Shown here one piece after another: positions 36,097 to 44,321 of a DNA stretch of 57,155 nucleotides; positions within the stretch are counted from its first letter, which is position 1; each line of letters begins with the position of its first letter. Below the pieces are notes generated by a model. The model saw only the letters and a list, made by a program, of their open reading frames with translations. It did not search any database and had not been told where the DNA came from. The position numbers and the translations under genes are program-made. The DNA is from an uncultured Sutterella sp. (GTDB lineage Bacteria > Pseudomonadota > Gammaproteobacteria > Burkholderiales > Burkholderiaceae_F): contig CALEAW010000089.1 in NCBI GenBank assembly GCA_937943605.1, positions 1 through 57,155 on the forward strand. Direction: 5' to 3'.

Positions 36097-36126
36097 GGCA
36101 ACACATAGACAATCGTTCGTCTTGAG
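36097..36126 (-). pseudogene. Remnant of a Schlafen-AlbA regulator 3' end
   Basis: On the minus strand this piece reads SRRTIVYVLPA, matching the C-terminal ARRTTVYALPN of the intact gene at 37798-39468. At DNA level about 24 of 28 bases agree (plus strand GGCAACACATAGAC and following, against 37831 onwards). In-frame stops flank it. It suggests that a second copy of that gene end once lay here. Confidence 0.5.
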
Positions 36127-36157
36127 TCAGTTGCTCAGAGAAGCTCACTGCAAATGA

Positions 36158-37753
36158 TTAAATCTCATTCCATTCAATAATTTGACGCTGATCTTCGTCA
36201 AACACAAGGGCGACACGTTTTAATTCTTTGCCGTGAGGCGTATTGCCGTAATCTTTTTCGCGCATCTGGGCAACCGCTTGGTCACAAAGCTGAGACGCAC
36301 TTCCTTGCGATTTAGCGAACTTTAATTCGAACACCCAGTGATAAGCACCAACGCTCACCTCCAAATCACTTCTTCCTTTGGCAGTATGAACCTCAACTTG
36401 CGGATTGAGCGAGAGTCCAATAAAGAGAATTTGCAAAGCGCCCTTAAAGGATGCTTCATCTTTGATCGGATAACGTTCGTAATCCAAGGCATTCAACACA
36501 CGATTGAAAAACAAAACAGTTGGCTCTGTTTCACCACGCACCAAATGGATTAACACCGGTTGAGGCGTGAACTCTGAATCATGCACCATGACCTTTGCGT
36601 AGAGCAAAGCCATCGATGACGCCACCTCACGATTAGGGTAACCCAAATAAAGGCCGCCAACTTCATCCACAGAACGTATGGTCAAATAGCCTGTTTGGAG
36701 TAAAAGCAGATTAATGTCCATCTCGTGGTAAGGCGCACTGGACAACAACTTCGTTGGATCCATGCAAATAGTCTCAAAGAAATTCAGAGGCTTTTCTAAT
36801 TTTCTTTGCGCGAGATAATTCATCAGGACGGCTGGTTGACCTCCCGAGTTAAACCAATAGTTCTCGAACCTGGCGTCCTTACTGAAAAACTTTTTTTGGC
36901 TTGCGGCAAAAAACTTTAAAATCGACCACGGGCAGTACACATGTGTACTTCCGTCAGAATCAAATGAAAAACCATCGTAATACTCTCGAAGTTTGGCTAA
37001 TAAGGCCTTTCGAGAAAGCTGAAGCTTTTGAGCGGCTGAATCGATGAATTCGCTGTAGTACAACTCAAGCTCAGCCTCAGTGTGTCCAAGCAAACCGCCA
37101 AAGTCTGGATCCAAAGAAATATCGTTGAGATTATTGAAACCAGAAAAAATACTCGTATGACTAAAACGAGTAATACCCGTTAAAAAGAGCAACCTAAAGC
37201 AACCATCGTTTGTTTTTAGGATGTTGAAGAACTCTCTCAAAACTTTTTGGACACCATCAAAAAGCGCTTGATTGTGTAAAACTTGAGTTAAAGGTGCATC
37301 ATACTCATCAATCAGCAATACCAAAGCATTGCTTGGTTGATTGGATAACCAAAGCGACAACTCTGCCATAAAACGGTTATCTATGCCTGAAGCCTTAAAT
37401 CCTAATGGCTCAAACCGAGCAGACAGCAGACACCGAAAAGCACTCTCAAACTGTGCCACATCATCGAAATTGGTAATGTTCGAAAAATCCAACTGAAGAA
37501 CGCGATATTTTTTATCCTTCCAAAGCTTTTCGATCGCAAGACCTTCGAAATATCTAACGCCGTCAGCAAAAAGAGAAGCAATGGTCGAAAGCAATAAAGA
37601 CTTGCCAAAGCGCCTTGGTCTAGCCAATAAAACCTTGTTGGGACCACGGACAAGCTCATAGAGCATGTGCGTTTTGTCAACATAAATCTGCTTGTTGTCT
37701 CTTAGAGCTTCGAAAGACTGTATGCCTAGAGACAGGTCAAAATAGTCACCCAT
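36158..37753 (-). CDS. AAA-ATPase-like protein with C-terminal PD-(D/E)XK nuclease domain
   Basis: A 531-residue member of the common AAA_ATPase_like/DUF1703 family. The N-terminal part carries the family hallmark YVDKTHMLYELV and a P-loop-like ARPRRFGKSLL. LLIDEYDAPL is the Walker B-like stretch. The C-terminal domain shows a PD-(D/E)XK core: GRSDLEV, then VFELKFA, then QLCDQAVAQM. Members are abundant in gut bacteria, often in many copies. Their function is not established; a mobile-element or defence role is suspected from their patchy distribution. GGGAG lies six bases before the ATG. It follows the Schlafen-AlbA gene by 44 bases, so both probably share one transcript. Confidence 0.85.
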   Translation of the reverse strand: MGDYFDLSLGIQSFEALRDNKQIYVDKTHMLYELVRGPNKVLLARPRRFGKSLLLSTIASLFADGVRYFEGLAIEKLWKDKKYRVLQLDFSNITNFDDVAQFESAFRCLLSARFEPLGFKASGIDNRFMAELSLWLSNQPSNALVLLIDEYDAPLTQVLHNQALFDGVQKVLREFFNILKTNDGCFRLLFLTGITRFSHTSIFSGFNNLNDISLDPDFGGLLGHTEAELELYYSEFIDSAAQKLQLSRKALLAKLREYYDGFSFDSDGSTHVYCPWSILKFFAASQKKFFSKDARFENYWFNSGGQPAVLMNYLAQRKLEKPLNFFETICMDPTKLLSSAPYHEMDINLLLLQTGYLTIRSVDEVGGLYLGYPNREVASSMALLYAKVMVHDSEFTPQPVLIHLVRGETEPTVLFFNRVLNALDYERYPIKDEASFKGALQILFIGLSLNPQVEVHTAKGRSDLEVSVGAYHWVFELKFAKSQGSASQLCDQAVAQMREKDYGNTPHGKELKRVALVFDEDQRQIIEWNEI

Positions 37754-37797
37754 GGCCAGCTCCCTTTTCTATTCCATGCTCCAAGTTGGCTCTTGCC

Positions 37798-39468
37798 TCA
37801 TTTTAATTGGTTAACATCGATAAGTCTGTTTGGCAACGCATAGACTGTCGTTCGTCGTGCGCCAGACCGAACCAAAAGACCAGCGTCCGTTAACTTCTTG
37901 AGGAGACGATAAGCCTGCTGCGTCGTGAGCGAGAGCGCCTCAACCACGTCTTCACGCCGCACTGTGTCCTTCTCCCTCACCAACCGCAAGAGATCACCAA
38001 TTCGGTCACCTGAGGACGTCAATGGTTTATCAGGATGAGACAAAGGGCTAGGTGTCGCGCCCGCTGCATTTCGAAGCTGATAGCCTTCACCCGACTTTTC
38101 AATAACGTCTTCAAGCAAAAGCGCACGAATCTGGCCGGCAATACGCATTTCAGAAAAGCCTGTTCGACGACAAAGTTCACCTTCGTTTGCACCTGGCGAA
38201 TCTTCAAGCACCGACATAATGAGCAACGCTACTGTCGAAGGACTGCGCGAAAAGCGCTTTTTGTAGTTCAAAACGCGCTTGAAAAAAGTCATATCTGCTT
38301 CGGCACGCAGTATTCGTACCCGTACAGCGGCTTCGGTCGACTCAGAATAGTCTGGCCACGGTCTGCCGTAAAGCGCAGCGCCCTCAAAAATGCGATCTAT
38401 GCCACGTCCTGTTTTCTCGGCTAGACCGATACGCTTGAAGATGCTTGCCAACAACGGATTTCGACCTCTAGGTTCTACGACGAGCAAATTGTCCAATGTG
38501 ACACCGCGCACAAAGCCACCCGGACTCGTCACGGAAAAGCCTTCTTCACTCATGCACACATTGACACAACCAGCAACTGCATAGTCTCTATGCACAAACG
38601 CATTCACGAGTGCCTCACGAAACGCGCGCTCTGAAAAATCTGGCACAGGTACACGCACTAAACCTTCGGTAAACTCCTGTTCACCGTTTCGAGCTCGAAA
38701 TCTCAAAAGCAGTTCTTCGAAGGTTCCGAGCAACGGAAGCTTAAGGTCATCATTCACAATGACCTCTGTACCACTCATCACTTGGAAAACGGCACCGCTC
38801 GTAGGTAGTAGTACTTGTAGTCGATGTGCTTTACCAATCAGCAACAAACCAGCCACCGTCGGCTGATACCCTTGCGAGGTTTGTTTGATAAGTCCTAGCG
38901 CCTTATCCAAATCATCATTTTCGAGATCAATCTGCGTAGCTTCGGCTCTGAAATTCTCCATCAAGCGGCGTAGGCGAGCCCGCTCAACAGGATCAAGATC
39001 ATCAAGCGTTGCTTCAGGCAGCACGCGATCTGTGAAATCCCAGAGTCCTTGGTCAGACAGGACTGTCGCGTATTCTTGCGGATATACCGGCACGTTCTCT
39101 GGTGTTTTGTCTATCTTCATGCGGCGTTGGATGACTCGACCGTCCTTCGTCGCAGTCAAACCACGGCCTGCGGGCACATACACCGCGGTCACGGGTAGTT
39201 CGTTTTCAGCATAAAGCGTCTCTGCGCGTACCACTACAGGTGGCACCGTCTGTCCAGTCAGATAAGCCGCAGTCTTTTCTGGATCCGACCATTTTGGCGA
39301 ACGCACACCCGTTACTTTGCCGTTATCATCAATACCAATATAAAGGGTGCCTCCCTGAGCATTGGTCATACCAACAACGGACTCTACAACCGTTTTGTCT
39401 GAAAGACCTGATGGAGGATCACTTTTAAATTCGATTGTTAACGTTTCTCTCGTTGGAAGTGAAGCCAT
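37798..39468 (-). CDS. Schlafen AlbA_2-type ATP-binding protein with C-terminal winged helices
   Basis: A 556-residue protein with an N-terminal Schlafen/AlbA_2 domain (TLTIEFK at residues 9-15, then VVGMTNAQGGTLYIGIDDNG) and a GHKL-like ATP-binding region at about 265-390 (FREALVNAFVHRDYA, then GLAEKTGRGIDRI). Two winged-helix-like segments close it, at about 415-465 (NEGELCRRTGFSEMRIAGQI) and 505-545 (RREDVVEALSLTTQQAYRLL). Such proteins are thought to be DNA- or RNA-binding regulators; some occur in defence and toxin-antitoxin loci. The upstream array of nine TTAACATCA repeats makes autoregulation through its own DNA-binding domains an attractive possibility. Confidence 0.82.
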   Translation of the reverse strand: MASLPTRETLTIEFKSDPPSGLSDKTVVESVVGMTNAQGGTLYIGIDDNGKVTGVRSPKWSDPEKTAAYLTGQTVPPVVVRAETLYAENELPVTAVYVPAGRGLTATKDGRVIQRRMKIDKTPENVPVYPQEYATVLSDQGLWDFTDRVLPEATLDDLDPVERARLRRLMENFRAEATQIDLENDDLDKALGLIKQTSQGYQPTVAGLLLIGKAHRLQVLLPTSGAVFQVMSGTEVIVNDDLKLPLLGTFEELLLRFRARNGEQEFTEGLVRVPVPDFSERAFREALVNAFVHRDYAVAGCVNVCMSEEGFSVTSPGGFVRGVTLDNLLVVEPRGRNPLLASIFKRIGLAEKTGRGIDRIFEGAALYGRPWPDYSESTEAAVRVRILRAEADMTFFKRVLNYKKRFSRSPSTVALLIMSVLEDSPGANEGELCRRTGFSEMRIAGQIRALLLEDVIEKSGEGYQLRNAAGATPSPLSHPDKPLTSSGDRIGDLLRLVREKDTVRREDVVEALSLTTQQAYRLLKKLTDAGLLVRSGARRTTVYALPNRLIDVNQLK

Positions 39469-39499
39469 GACTTTGTTTAATGACGTTGGATTATGTGAC

Positions 39500-39626
39500 T
39501 TAACATCATGTTAACCATCAAGTTAACATCAAGTTTAACATCAAACAACATCACTCAAGATCATTTAACATCACCATTAACATCAATCAAGCACCTGTTA
39601 ACATCAACTCGCACCAGTTAACTTCA
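39500..39626 (+). repeat. Array of nine TTAACATCA direct repeats
   Basis: Nine same-orientation copies begin at 39500, 39511, 39523, 39535, 39545, 39565, 39577, 39598 and 39618. Six are exact TTAACATCA; the others are TTAACCATCA, ACAACATCA and TTAACTTCA. Spacings are 11, 12, 12, 10, 20, 12, 21 and 20, that is, one or two helical turns, so all copies face nearly the same side of the DNA. The array lies 32-158 bases upstream of the Schlafen-AlbA start codon and looks like a cooperative operator. An iteron function is possible but no origin features are seen. Confidence 0.8.
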
Positions 39627-39713
39627 TATTAGCAAAACTTTGTCTGCACTCAAATGCGATTTCAGTGTACAGAACCGCATTTGCGTCGCTTACGAGATTT
39701 TTAAGCAAAACGC

Positions 39714-39760
39714 AAAAAAGCCATGAGGTTGACTGAGCGGATGCTACCAACCATCATGGC
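39714..39760 (-). terminator. Terminator of the six-gene envelope operon
   Basis: On the minus strand GCCATGATGGTTG (39748-39760) pairs with the matching arm at 39720-39731 with one bulge, followed by TTTTTTGCG. It is a strong intrinsic terminator 54 bases after the last gene of the operon. Confidence 0.8.
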
Positions 39761-39813
39761 CTTTGTGTGTGCTCCAGGCGACGATCTAATGTCGAACACC
39801 TTGCGAAGTACGA

Positions 39814-40356
39814 TTAACGGCTCTTAAAGAGCGACAAGTCGTCAGACCACTGGCCTACGAGTTCACCTTCAAGATTAAAGAGCTTGATCTTCATCGTGTA
39901 GTCCACGAGCTTCTGACCATCGGGGGCGCGGGTCACGATATCTGTGATTTCACCTTGAATGATGTAGTCAAAGTTCGTGGCAGTACGGTCCATCACGCGC
40001 ACGGCCCCTGAATTGAAAAGGACTTCCTGGATGCGATCATGAATATCCTGCACACGAAGATTTTCGTCGTGGGTGTTTTGCTTCAAAGAACCGAGCACAA
40101 TACGTGGCTTTTTCTTGGCCTTGGCAATCACCTTCGACTGAAGCATCTTGTTGGTGAGGTTTTCGGCAAACGCAATGATGTCAGAGAGCGACACCTTGGT
40201 GCTCAACTTAATACGTTCGCTCGAATCGACAATCGAAATCGTCTGCATATGGCCTGACGGTGTTGCCACAGGCGTACCCACATACTGCGTCGTCGTACAA
40301 CCAGCGAGCATCGCGAGCGTGGCACATGTAGCCACAGCAACCATCGACTTCTTCAT
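39814..40356 (-). CDS. LpoB-like outer-membrane lipoprotein
   Basis: A 180-residue lipoprotein with lipobox LAGC (Cys20) after a short signal peptide. The mature part matches the LpoB family, the outer-membrane activator of the cell-wall synthase PBP1B: the FAENLTNKMLQS helix, PRIVLGSLKQNTHD, DIHDRIQEVLFNSG and the final LFNLEGELVGQWSDD. LpoB folds are related to CsgG/TolB N-terminal domains. It is the last gene of a six-gene operon and directly follows a ycfL-like gene, an order also found in enterobacteria (ycfL-lpoB). Whether it activates a penicillin-binding protein here or serves a different complex with its CsgG-like neighbours is open. Confidence 0.82.
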   Translation of the reverse strand: MKKSMVAVATCATLAMLAGCTTTQYVGTPVATPSGHMQTISIVDSSERIKLSTKVSLSDIIAFAENLTNKMLQSKVIAKAKKKPRIVLGSLKQNTHDENLRVQDIHDRIQEVLFNSGAVRVMDRTATNFDYIIQGEITDIVTRAPDGQKLVDYTMKIKLFNLEGELVGQWSDDLSLFKSR

Positions 40357-40381
40357 AAATTTTCTCTCCTATTATTTTGAA

Positions 40382-40915
40382 TTACAGCTTTAGCTCACCC
40401 GAAGCCAGGCGAGCGTTATAGTCATCAATCACCTGTCGCTCAATACGGAGCTGTTCAGCAGGATCAGGCGTCGGCACATAGATTTCAACGTTTTGCGGGA
40501 AGCGAATGGTGACCTGAGCGCTCTGAGCATCCACCGACTTACCTAACGAAACGAGTGGCTTGGCTTCCATACCCGTTAAAGTCGTCTGAAGCCATGGTGC
40601 CGTTGACTGTAAGGGCGCCCCATCTCGATCGAGCCACTGCACCTTATATTCAACAGGGAACTTCGCCTGCGTGAAATTCACGAGTTGAAAGACTAACTTC
40701 GGGAAGGTACCGTCTTTGATCATTCGCACATTCATGGCCTTCATGGCCGTCGCCACCTGTTCGTTCGCGTAGGTAATACGCACGTTGGACACCGATGTGT
40801 CAACAAGTTCAATAGGCTTAGGTTCTGGTTGAGCGACTGGAGGTTCTTGCGTGGCACAACCTGCGAGCAAAGCTGCTGCCACGGCAGCAACCAGTGTGGT
40901 TTTCTTCATCATCAT
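40382..40915 (-). CDS. YcfL-like (DUF1425) lipoprotein
   Basis: A 177-residue lipoprotein with lipobox LAGC (Cys20), a proline-rich tether (PPVAQPEPKPIE) and an immunoglobulin-like DUF1425/YcfL domain at about 45-145 (TFPKLVFQLVNFTQAKFPVEY, quoted in part; then QWLDRDGAPL and QVTIRFPQNVEIYVP). A charged helical tail follows the domain. YcfL has no established function but is a recurrent neighbour of LpoB. The gene is 25 bases before the LpoB-like gene and 44 bases after the large COG3014-like gene. AGGAG precedes three consecutive ATG codons; the third has the best spacing. Confidence 0.8.
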   Translation of the reverse strand: MMMKKTTLVAAVAAALLAGCATQEPPVAQPEPKPIELVDTSVSNVRITYANEQVATAMKAMNVRMIKDGTFPKLVFQLVNFTQAKFPVEYKVQWLDRDGAPLQSTAPWLQTTLTGMEAKPLVSLGKSVDAQSAQVTIRFPQNVEIYVPTPDPAEQLRIERQVIDDYNARLASGELKL

Positions 40916-40959
40916 TGTCTCCTAGCCTCACGCGTCAACCGCATGAGGCCTCATTTAAG

Positions 40960-42711
40960 TTAGTCAACCCACGAGAATTCGTTGGCATAGACCTTGATGT
41001 TTTTGTCGTACGAAACTGCATAAACCACCGTCGGTCCGTCTTTAGCGAGCTTAATGTCCGTCGTCGCAAGCGGCTGACCTTTGGCATTCATCGTTTGGAG
41101 TTTCAACGTCTTTTGGTTCTTTGGGACCGCGACACGAGCCACGAAGACCTGATTCGGGAGCGTGAGCCAAGAACGCGTATCAGGGCGCTGAATACTACCT
41201 GCTAACGCAGAACCCAAGTTACCTAAGAAGGCCCCCGAGGTGGCAGAGCGAATGATCGCTAAGCCAAACATCGTGGCACGCATCGGCAGACGGTCTTGTT
41301 CGTCACGAAGAATCAACGATTCCATCTTCGTGAGGCTCGAAAGTTTTGTGGTCTTACCACCCACTTTGATGACTGCACCACGCGTCTGGGTAGGGACCGG
41401 TGTCGCGTTTGCATAGTTAACGACCGCATTAATCACCCGATTATCCATCGGGATCGGGAAGATCTTGGTCTTTTCAAGCTGATAAGGCGAAAAGCCGTCA
41501 GAGAGCAAAATCTGCACGAGCTTTTGATTGCGACCAATCCCTTTTTCGACTTGCGAGACAGCTGTTTTAGCGACTGTACAATCGCGGTTATTTTCTACCA
41601 CTTTCTTGTAGGCAATCTTGGCATTTTGACGCATCGTTGGATCGTCAAAGCCGTCGATTTCCATCATCATGGCGTTTAAATAGTCCGCAAAGGGATTCAC
41701 GTAGGCAGAGGCCACTAAACCTGCCTTCTTCTTGACTTCTGCCGTACGGTCGTCCACATCACTCATCGACATGCTATCGGGCGACGTCCCCACAGCTGCC
41801 GTCTTCATCTTCTGAAGTTGCTTAATCTGACCGTCGATTTCTCGAATCTTTTGGTCGAGCGCTGGCCGATCGCTTGGGCGAATGTCCTTAGAATTGCGCA
41901 CTTCACGCAATTGCTTTTGCATATTGCGGGCTTGCTCAATCTGAAAGTCGTAGTGCTCGGCTTCGGTCTTAGGGGCACGACGACCCGACGATTGACTTGG
42001 CGCCTCACCCACACTTTCTTTCATGTCGTACTGCTTATCCTTGTTTTCTTCAAGGAGTTGCTTAAACTTTTCCCACTCTTCTTGCTGAAGGTCAATGGCG
42101 CGACGCGTCACGTTATAGGCCTTACGATCTCCCATGAGCATATAGCAGAGCGCCTTGTAATTGAGGAGCATGACCTTTTCGTAGCCACGCAATTCATAGT
42201 TGGCTAACTCCTCCGTGCCTAAAAGCATCGATAAGCCCGACTTGCCATAGTCTGATGCTGCACCCGTAATGGATGAATCCTCTTCGGTCAATCCCAGTTT
42301 TTCTTCTGCCGCATCGAAATAAAAGAGTGCACGCTCAAAGTCACCGACATTCAAAGTCAAAAGACCGCGCTCAACAAGCGAAAGTTCACTTTGCTCTTTG
42401 ATGAGGCGCTCCATTTCTTCGTCATTGGTGAGCGTCTCGTGGCGAACAGTCTTACGAATTTCGCCATCTTCGCCCTCCACCTCTTCTTTGACTTCTTTGG
42501 TGCTATTTTCGTTGAGCTTTGCTCTAACTGCATCCCACTGACCAAGCATCAACATCTGCCTGGCAGGTTCATAGGCCTCGGCATACGTTTTCGTCGTTTC
42601 GCCTTCGGCAAACCCGAGTTTGTCGCTATGTGTCGCACAACCCGAAAGCATCAGTGCACCGATCACCGCCAAAGACAATCCAGAGCGTCTTAACTGTCGT
42701 TTTGTTTTCAT
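40960..42711 (-). CDS. Large COG3014-like lipoprotein
   Basis: A 583-residue lipoprotein (lipobox LSGC, Cys25) resembling the uncharacterised COG3014 group. The N-terminal half is helical and TPR-like: YEPARQMLMLGQWDAVRAKL, then LSLVERGLLTLNVGDFERALFYFDAAE (quoted in part). A charged, coiled-coil-prone insertion at about 225-300 contains many KQLRE/IDGQIKQLQK stretches. The C-terminal region (about 400-583) is beta-rich and may be the interaction module. It occupies the centre of the six-gene operon with CsgG-, YcfL- and LpoB-like proteins. No function is known; a scaffold role in an outer-membrane complex is inference from domain layout. Confidence 0.65.
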   Translation of the reverse strand: MKTKRQLRRSGLSLAVIGALMLSGCATHSDKLGFAEGETTKTYAEAYEPARQMLMLGQWDAVRAKLNENSTKEVKEEVEGEDGEIRKTVRHETLTNDEEMERLIKEQSELSLVERGLLTLNVGDFERALFYFDAAEEKLGLTEEDSSITGAASDYGKSGLSMLLGTEELANYELRGYEKVMLLNYKALCYMLMGDRKAYNVTRRAIDLQQEEWEKFKQLLEENKDKQYDMKESVGEAPSQSSGRRAPKTEAEHYDFQIEQARNMQKQLREVRNSKDIRPSDRPALDQKIREIDGQIKQLQKMKTAAVGTSPDSMSMSDVDDRTAEVKKKAGLVASAYVNPFADYLNAMMMEIDGFDDPTMRQNAKIAYKKVVENNRDCTVAKTAVSQVEKGIGRNQKLVQILLSDGFSPYQLEKTKIFPIPMDNRVINAVVNYANATPVPTQTRGAVIKVGGKTTKLSSLTKMESLILRDEQDRLPMRATMFGLAIIRSATSGAFLGNLGSALAGSIQRPDTRSWLTLPNQVFVARVAVPKNQKTLKLQTMNAKGQPLATTDIKLAKDGPTVVYAVSYDKNIKVYANEFSWVD

Positions 42712-42767
42712 ATGGCACCTACGTAGAGACCGGCCAAAAGCCGGTCTCGGGTTACAAACTATCGCAA

Positions 42768-44294
42768 TTAGAACTGATCGAGTGCGTTCTTAATGCCGCC
42801 TTCACGCGTCGACGTGCTCAAGTTGGCAGGTTGCTGAGGTGCGTTAGTAGCAGGATCGGCCGCACGCGGGCCTTCCGTGATTGCTCTCGCGGCTTCAATA
42901 CCAGCAAAGCTATAAGCCAAAACAGATCCCACGACGGTCTGACCGGATTCGGTCACCATTTCCCATTCGCGGATGGTGCGCACACCCTGGAGGTGAGCCT
43001 GTGCCTGCGCCACGGCACGGTCGTTCACGATTTCGTCAAGGGCCGTCGTCACAGCTTCTGTTACATCACCCGTCTTACCCGACTTCGTCAACATCTGGGT
43101 CTGAGCCATCTCTTGAATGCGTTCGTTTTTCGCAGAGTAAGAGAGCGTCAAGAAGCGAGCGAGCTGAGCGCGAGCTTCGCTTCGCGCCTGTTCTTGGGCA
43201 GCCTGATGGAGGCGATCCTGCATAGCCGGCACACCCTTCGTGACACCCCAGAAGGAATAAGCCACGATGACAGGACCATTTTCGTCCACCATGAGGTGCG
43301 GACCGTACATGTCAGACAAAAGCTTCGGATCGTTAGGGATCTGAACACTCAAAGGCTGACCAACGGCCTGGATGGCTGGACGCTTACCCTGACGTAACGA
43401 CTGGGCGATGCCTTCGATATTTCGAGAATAAGCAATCACCACACCGACATGAGCATCGCTTGCACCTTCATGAATGAAGTTACCGGCCACATTGATGCCC
43501 CCCAAGGCCAAGGACATGCGTTCAATGGTCTTGTTCGCTAAAGCATCTTCAAAGAGCTTCTTCTTTTGGTCAGGGGCCACCGCATCGTACTGCGTCGGAT
43601 CAATACCCAACTCACGCAAGCCCTTATCTAAACGAGCCTGAGAGTACTTCGAAATCTTGAGCCAAAGGGCTTCCGTGTCGGTGCGCCCCTTCTGATCCAC
43701 AGGGAAGTCGCGCGCGTTGTCGCCCGTCTGAAGGAAGAACTTCGAGACAATCTCGTTTTGAACCTGAACGCCCAACGTCGACGCAAACTGCTTGACGGCA
43801 TTCATGTAGGCCTGCGTGTAAGCCATCGACAAGTACTTGGCATAGTCAGCATGCGTACGCGGCACATTCACAGGCGCGGAACCAAAATGGAAGGACTTCC
43901 CCTTGGCATCCTGACCTTCTTCTGGGAATCCATTCTTTTCCATGAATGCATGGTAGGCCTGCTGAATGCATTGACGACCCGTCTTACAGGTTTCTTCAGC
44001 TACTGGAGCAGCCTTCTGAACAGGGGTATTCAGGTCACGCACCACTTCGACAGTGACAACTGCTGGCGCCGTTTCCACCACGGCAGGAGCTGGTGCTGTT
44101 TCAACAACAGCCGGGGCAACCGTTTCAACCGTCACTACGGCAGGTGCCGCAGCGGGTGCAGCAACAGGTGCCGGCGTAGCCACCGGAGCGGCGGCAGGTG
44201 TAGCTGCAGCAGCTGGAGCAGCCGTTTGAGCGAACACGGTTGTCGTGCCAAAAAGTGAAGCAATGGCTAACGCCATCATTGTTTTCTTCATCAT
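42768..44294 (-). CDS. Periplasmic DUF6844-like protein with Ala/Pro-rich linker
   Basis: A 508-residue exported protein. A cleavable signal peptide (ending near FAQTAA) is followed by an extended Ala/Pro/Val-rich segment at about residues 22-95 with repeated APAVVETAP units, typical of a flexible periplasmic tether. The rest (about 105-490) is a mixed globular domain with stretches such as SMAYTQAYMNAVKQFA, HVGVVIAYSRNIEGIA and VIVAYSFWGVTKG; I connect it tentatively to DUF6844. There is no lipobox. It sits between the FlgT-like gene and the COG3014-like gene of the operon. Its function is unknown. Confidence 0.55.
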   Translation of the reverse strand: MMKKTMMALAIASLFGTTTVFAQTAAPAAAATPAAAPVATPAPVAAPAAAPAVVTVETVAPAVVETAPAPAVVETAPAVVTVEVVRDLNTPVQKAAPVAEETCKTGRQCIQQAYHAFMEKNGFPEEGQDAKGKSFHFGSAPVNVPRTHADYAKYLSMAYTQAYMNAVKQFASTLGVQVQNEIVSKFFLQTGDNARDFPVDQKGRTDTEALWLKISKYSQARLDKGLRELGIDPTQYDAVAPDQKKKLFEDALANKTIERMSLALGGINVAGNFIHEGASDAHVGVVIAYSRNIEGIAQSLRQGKRPAIQAVGQPLSVQIPNDPKLLSDMYGPHLMVDENGPVIVAYSFWGVTKGVPAMQDRLHQAAQEQARSEARAQLARFLTLSYSAKNERIQEMAQTQMLTKSGKTGDVTEAVTTALDEIVNDRAVAQAQAHLQGVRTIREWEMVTESGQTVVGSVLAYSFAGIEAARAITEGPRAADPATNAPQQPANLSTSTREGGIKNALDQF

Positions 44295-44321
44295 GAGTTT
44301 ATGTCTCCTGGTCTAAATGGG

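Larger units (their letters stand above)
35772..36157. other. Intergenic region upstream of recC
   Basis: It holds the terminator at 35962-35999, a gene remnant at 36097-36126 and a possible 33-codon frame (36024-36125, plus) behind GGGAGG that I do not call a gene. The recC promoter should lie in 35772-35960, but no good -35/-10 pair stands out. Confidence 0.4.

Noticed and set aside
36024..36125. 33-codon frame behind GGGAGG upstream of recC
   Set aside because: Good ribosome site but short, overlaps the gene remnant on the opposite strand and resembles nothing known; not enough to call a gene.
39500..39626. Possible CRISPR array
   Set aside because: Repeats are only nine bases with spacers of 1-12 bases, far too short for a CRISPR array, and no cas genes are present.
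39500..39626. Possible plasmid-type replication origin made of iterons
   Set aside because: No replication initiator or DnaA boxes were noticed, and the surrounding genes are chromosomal; an operator fits better.
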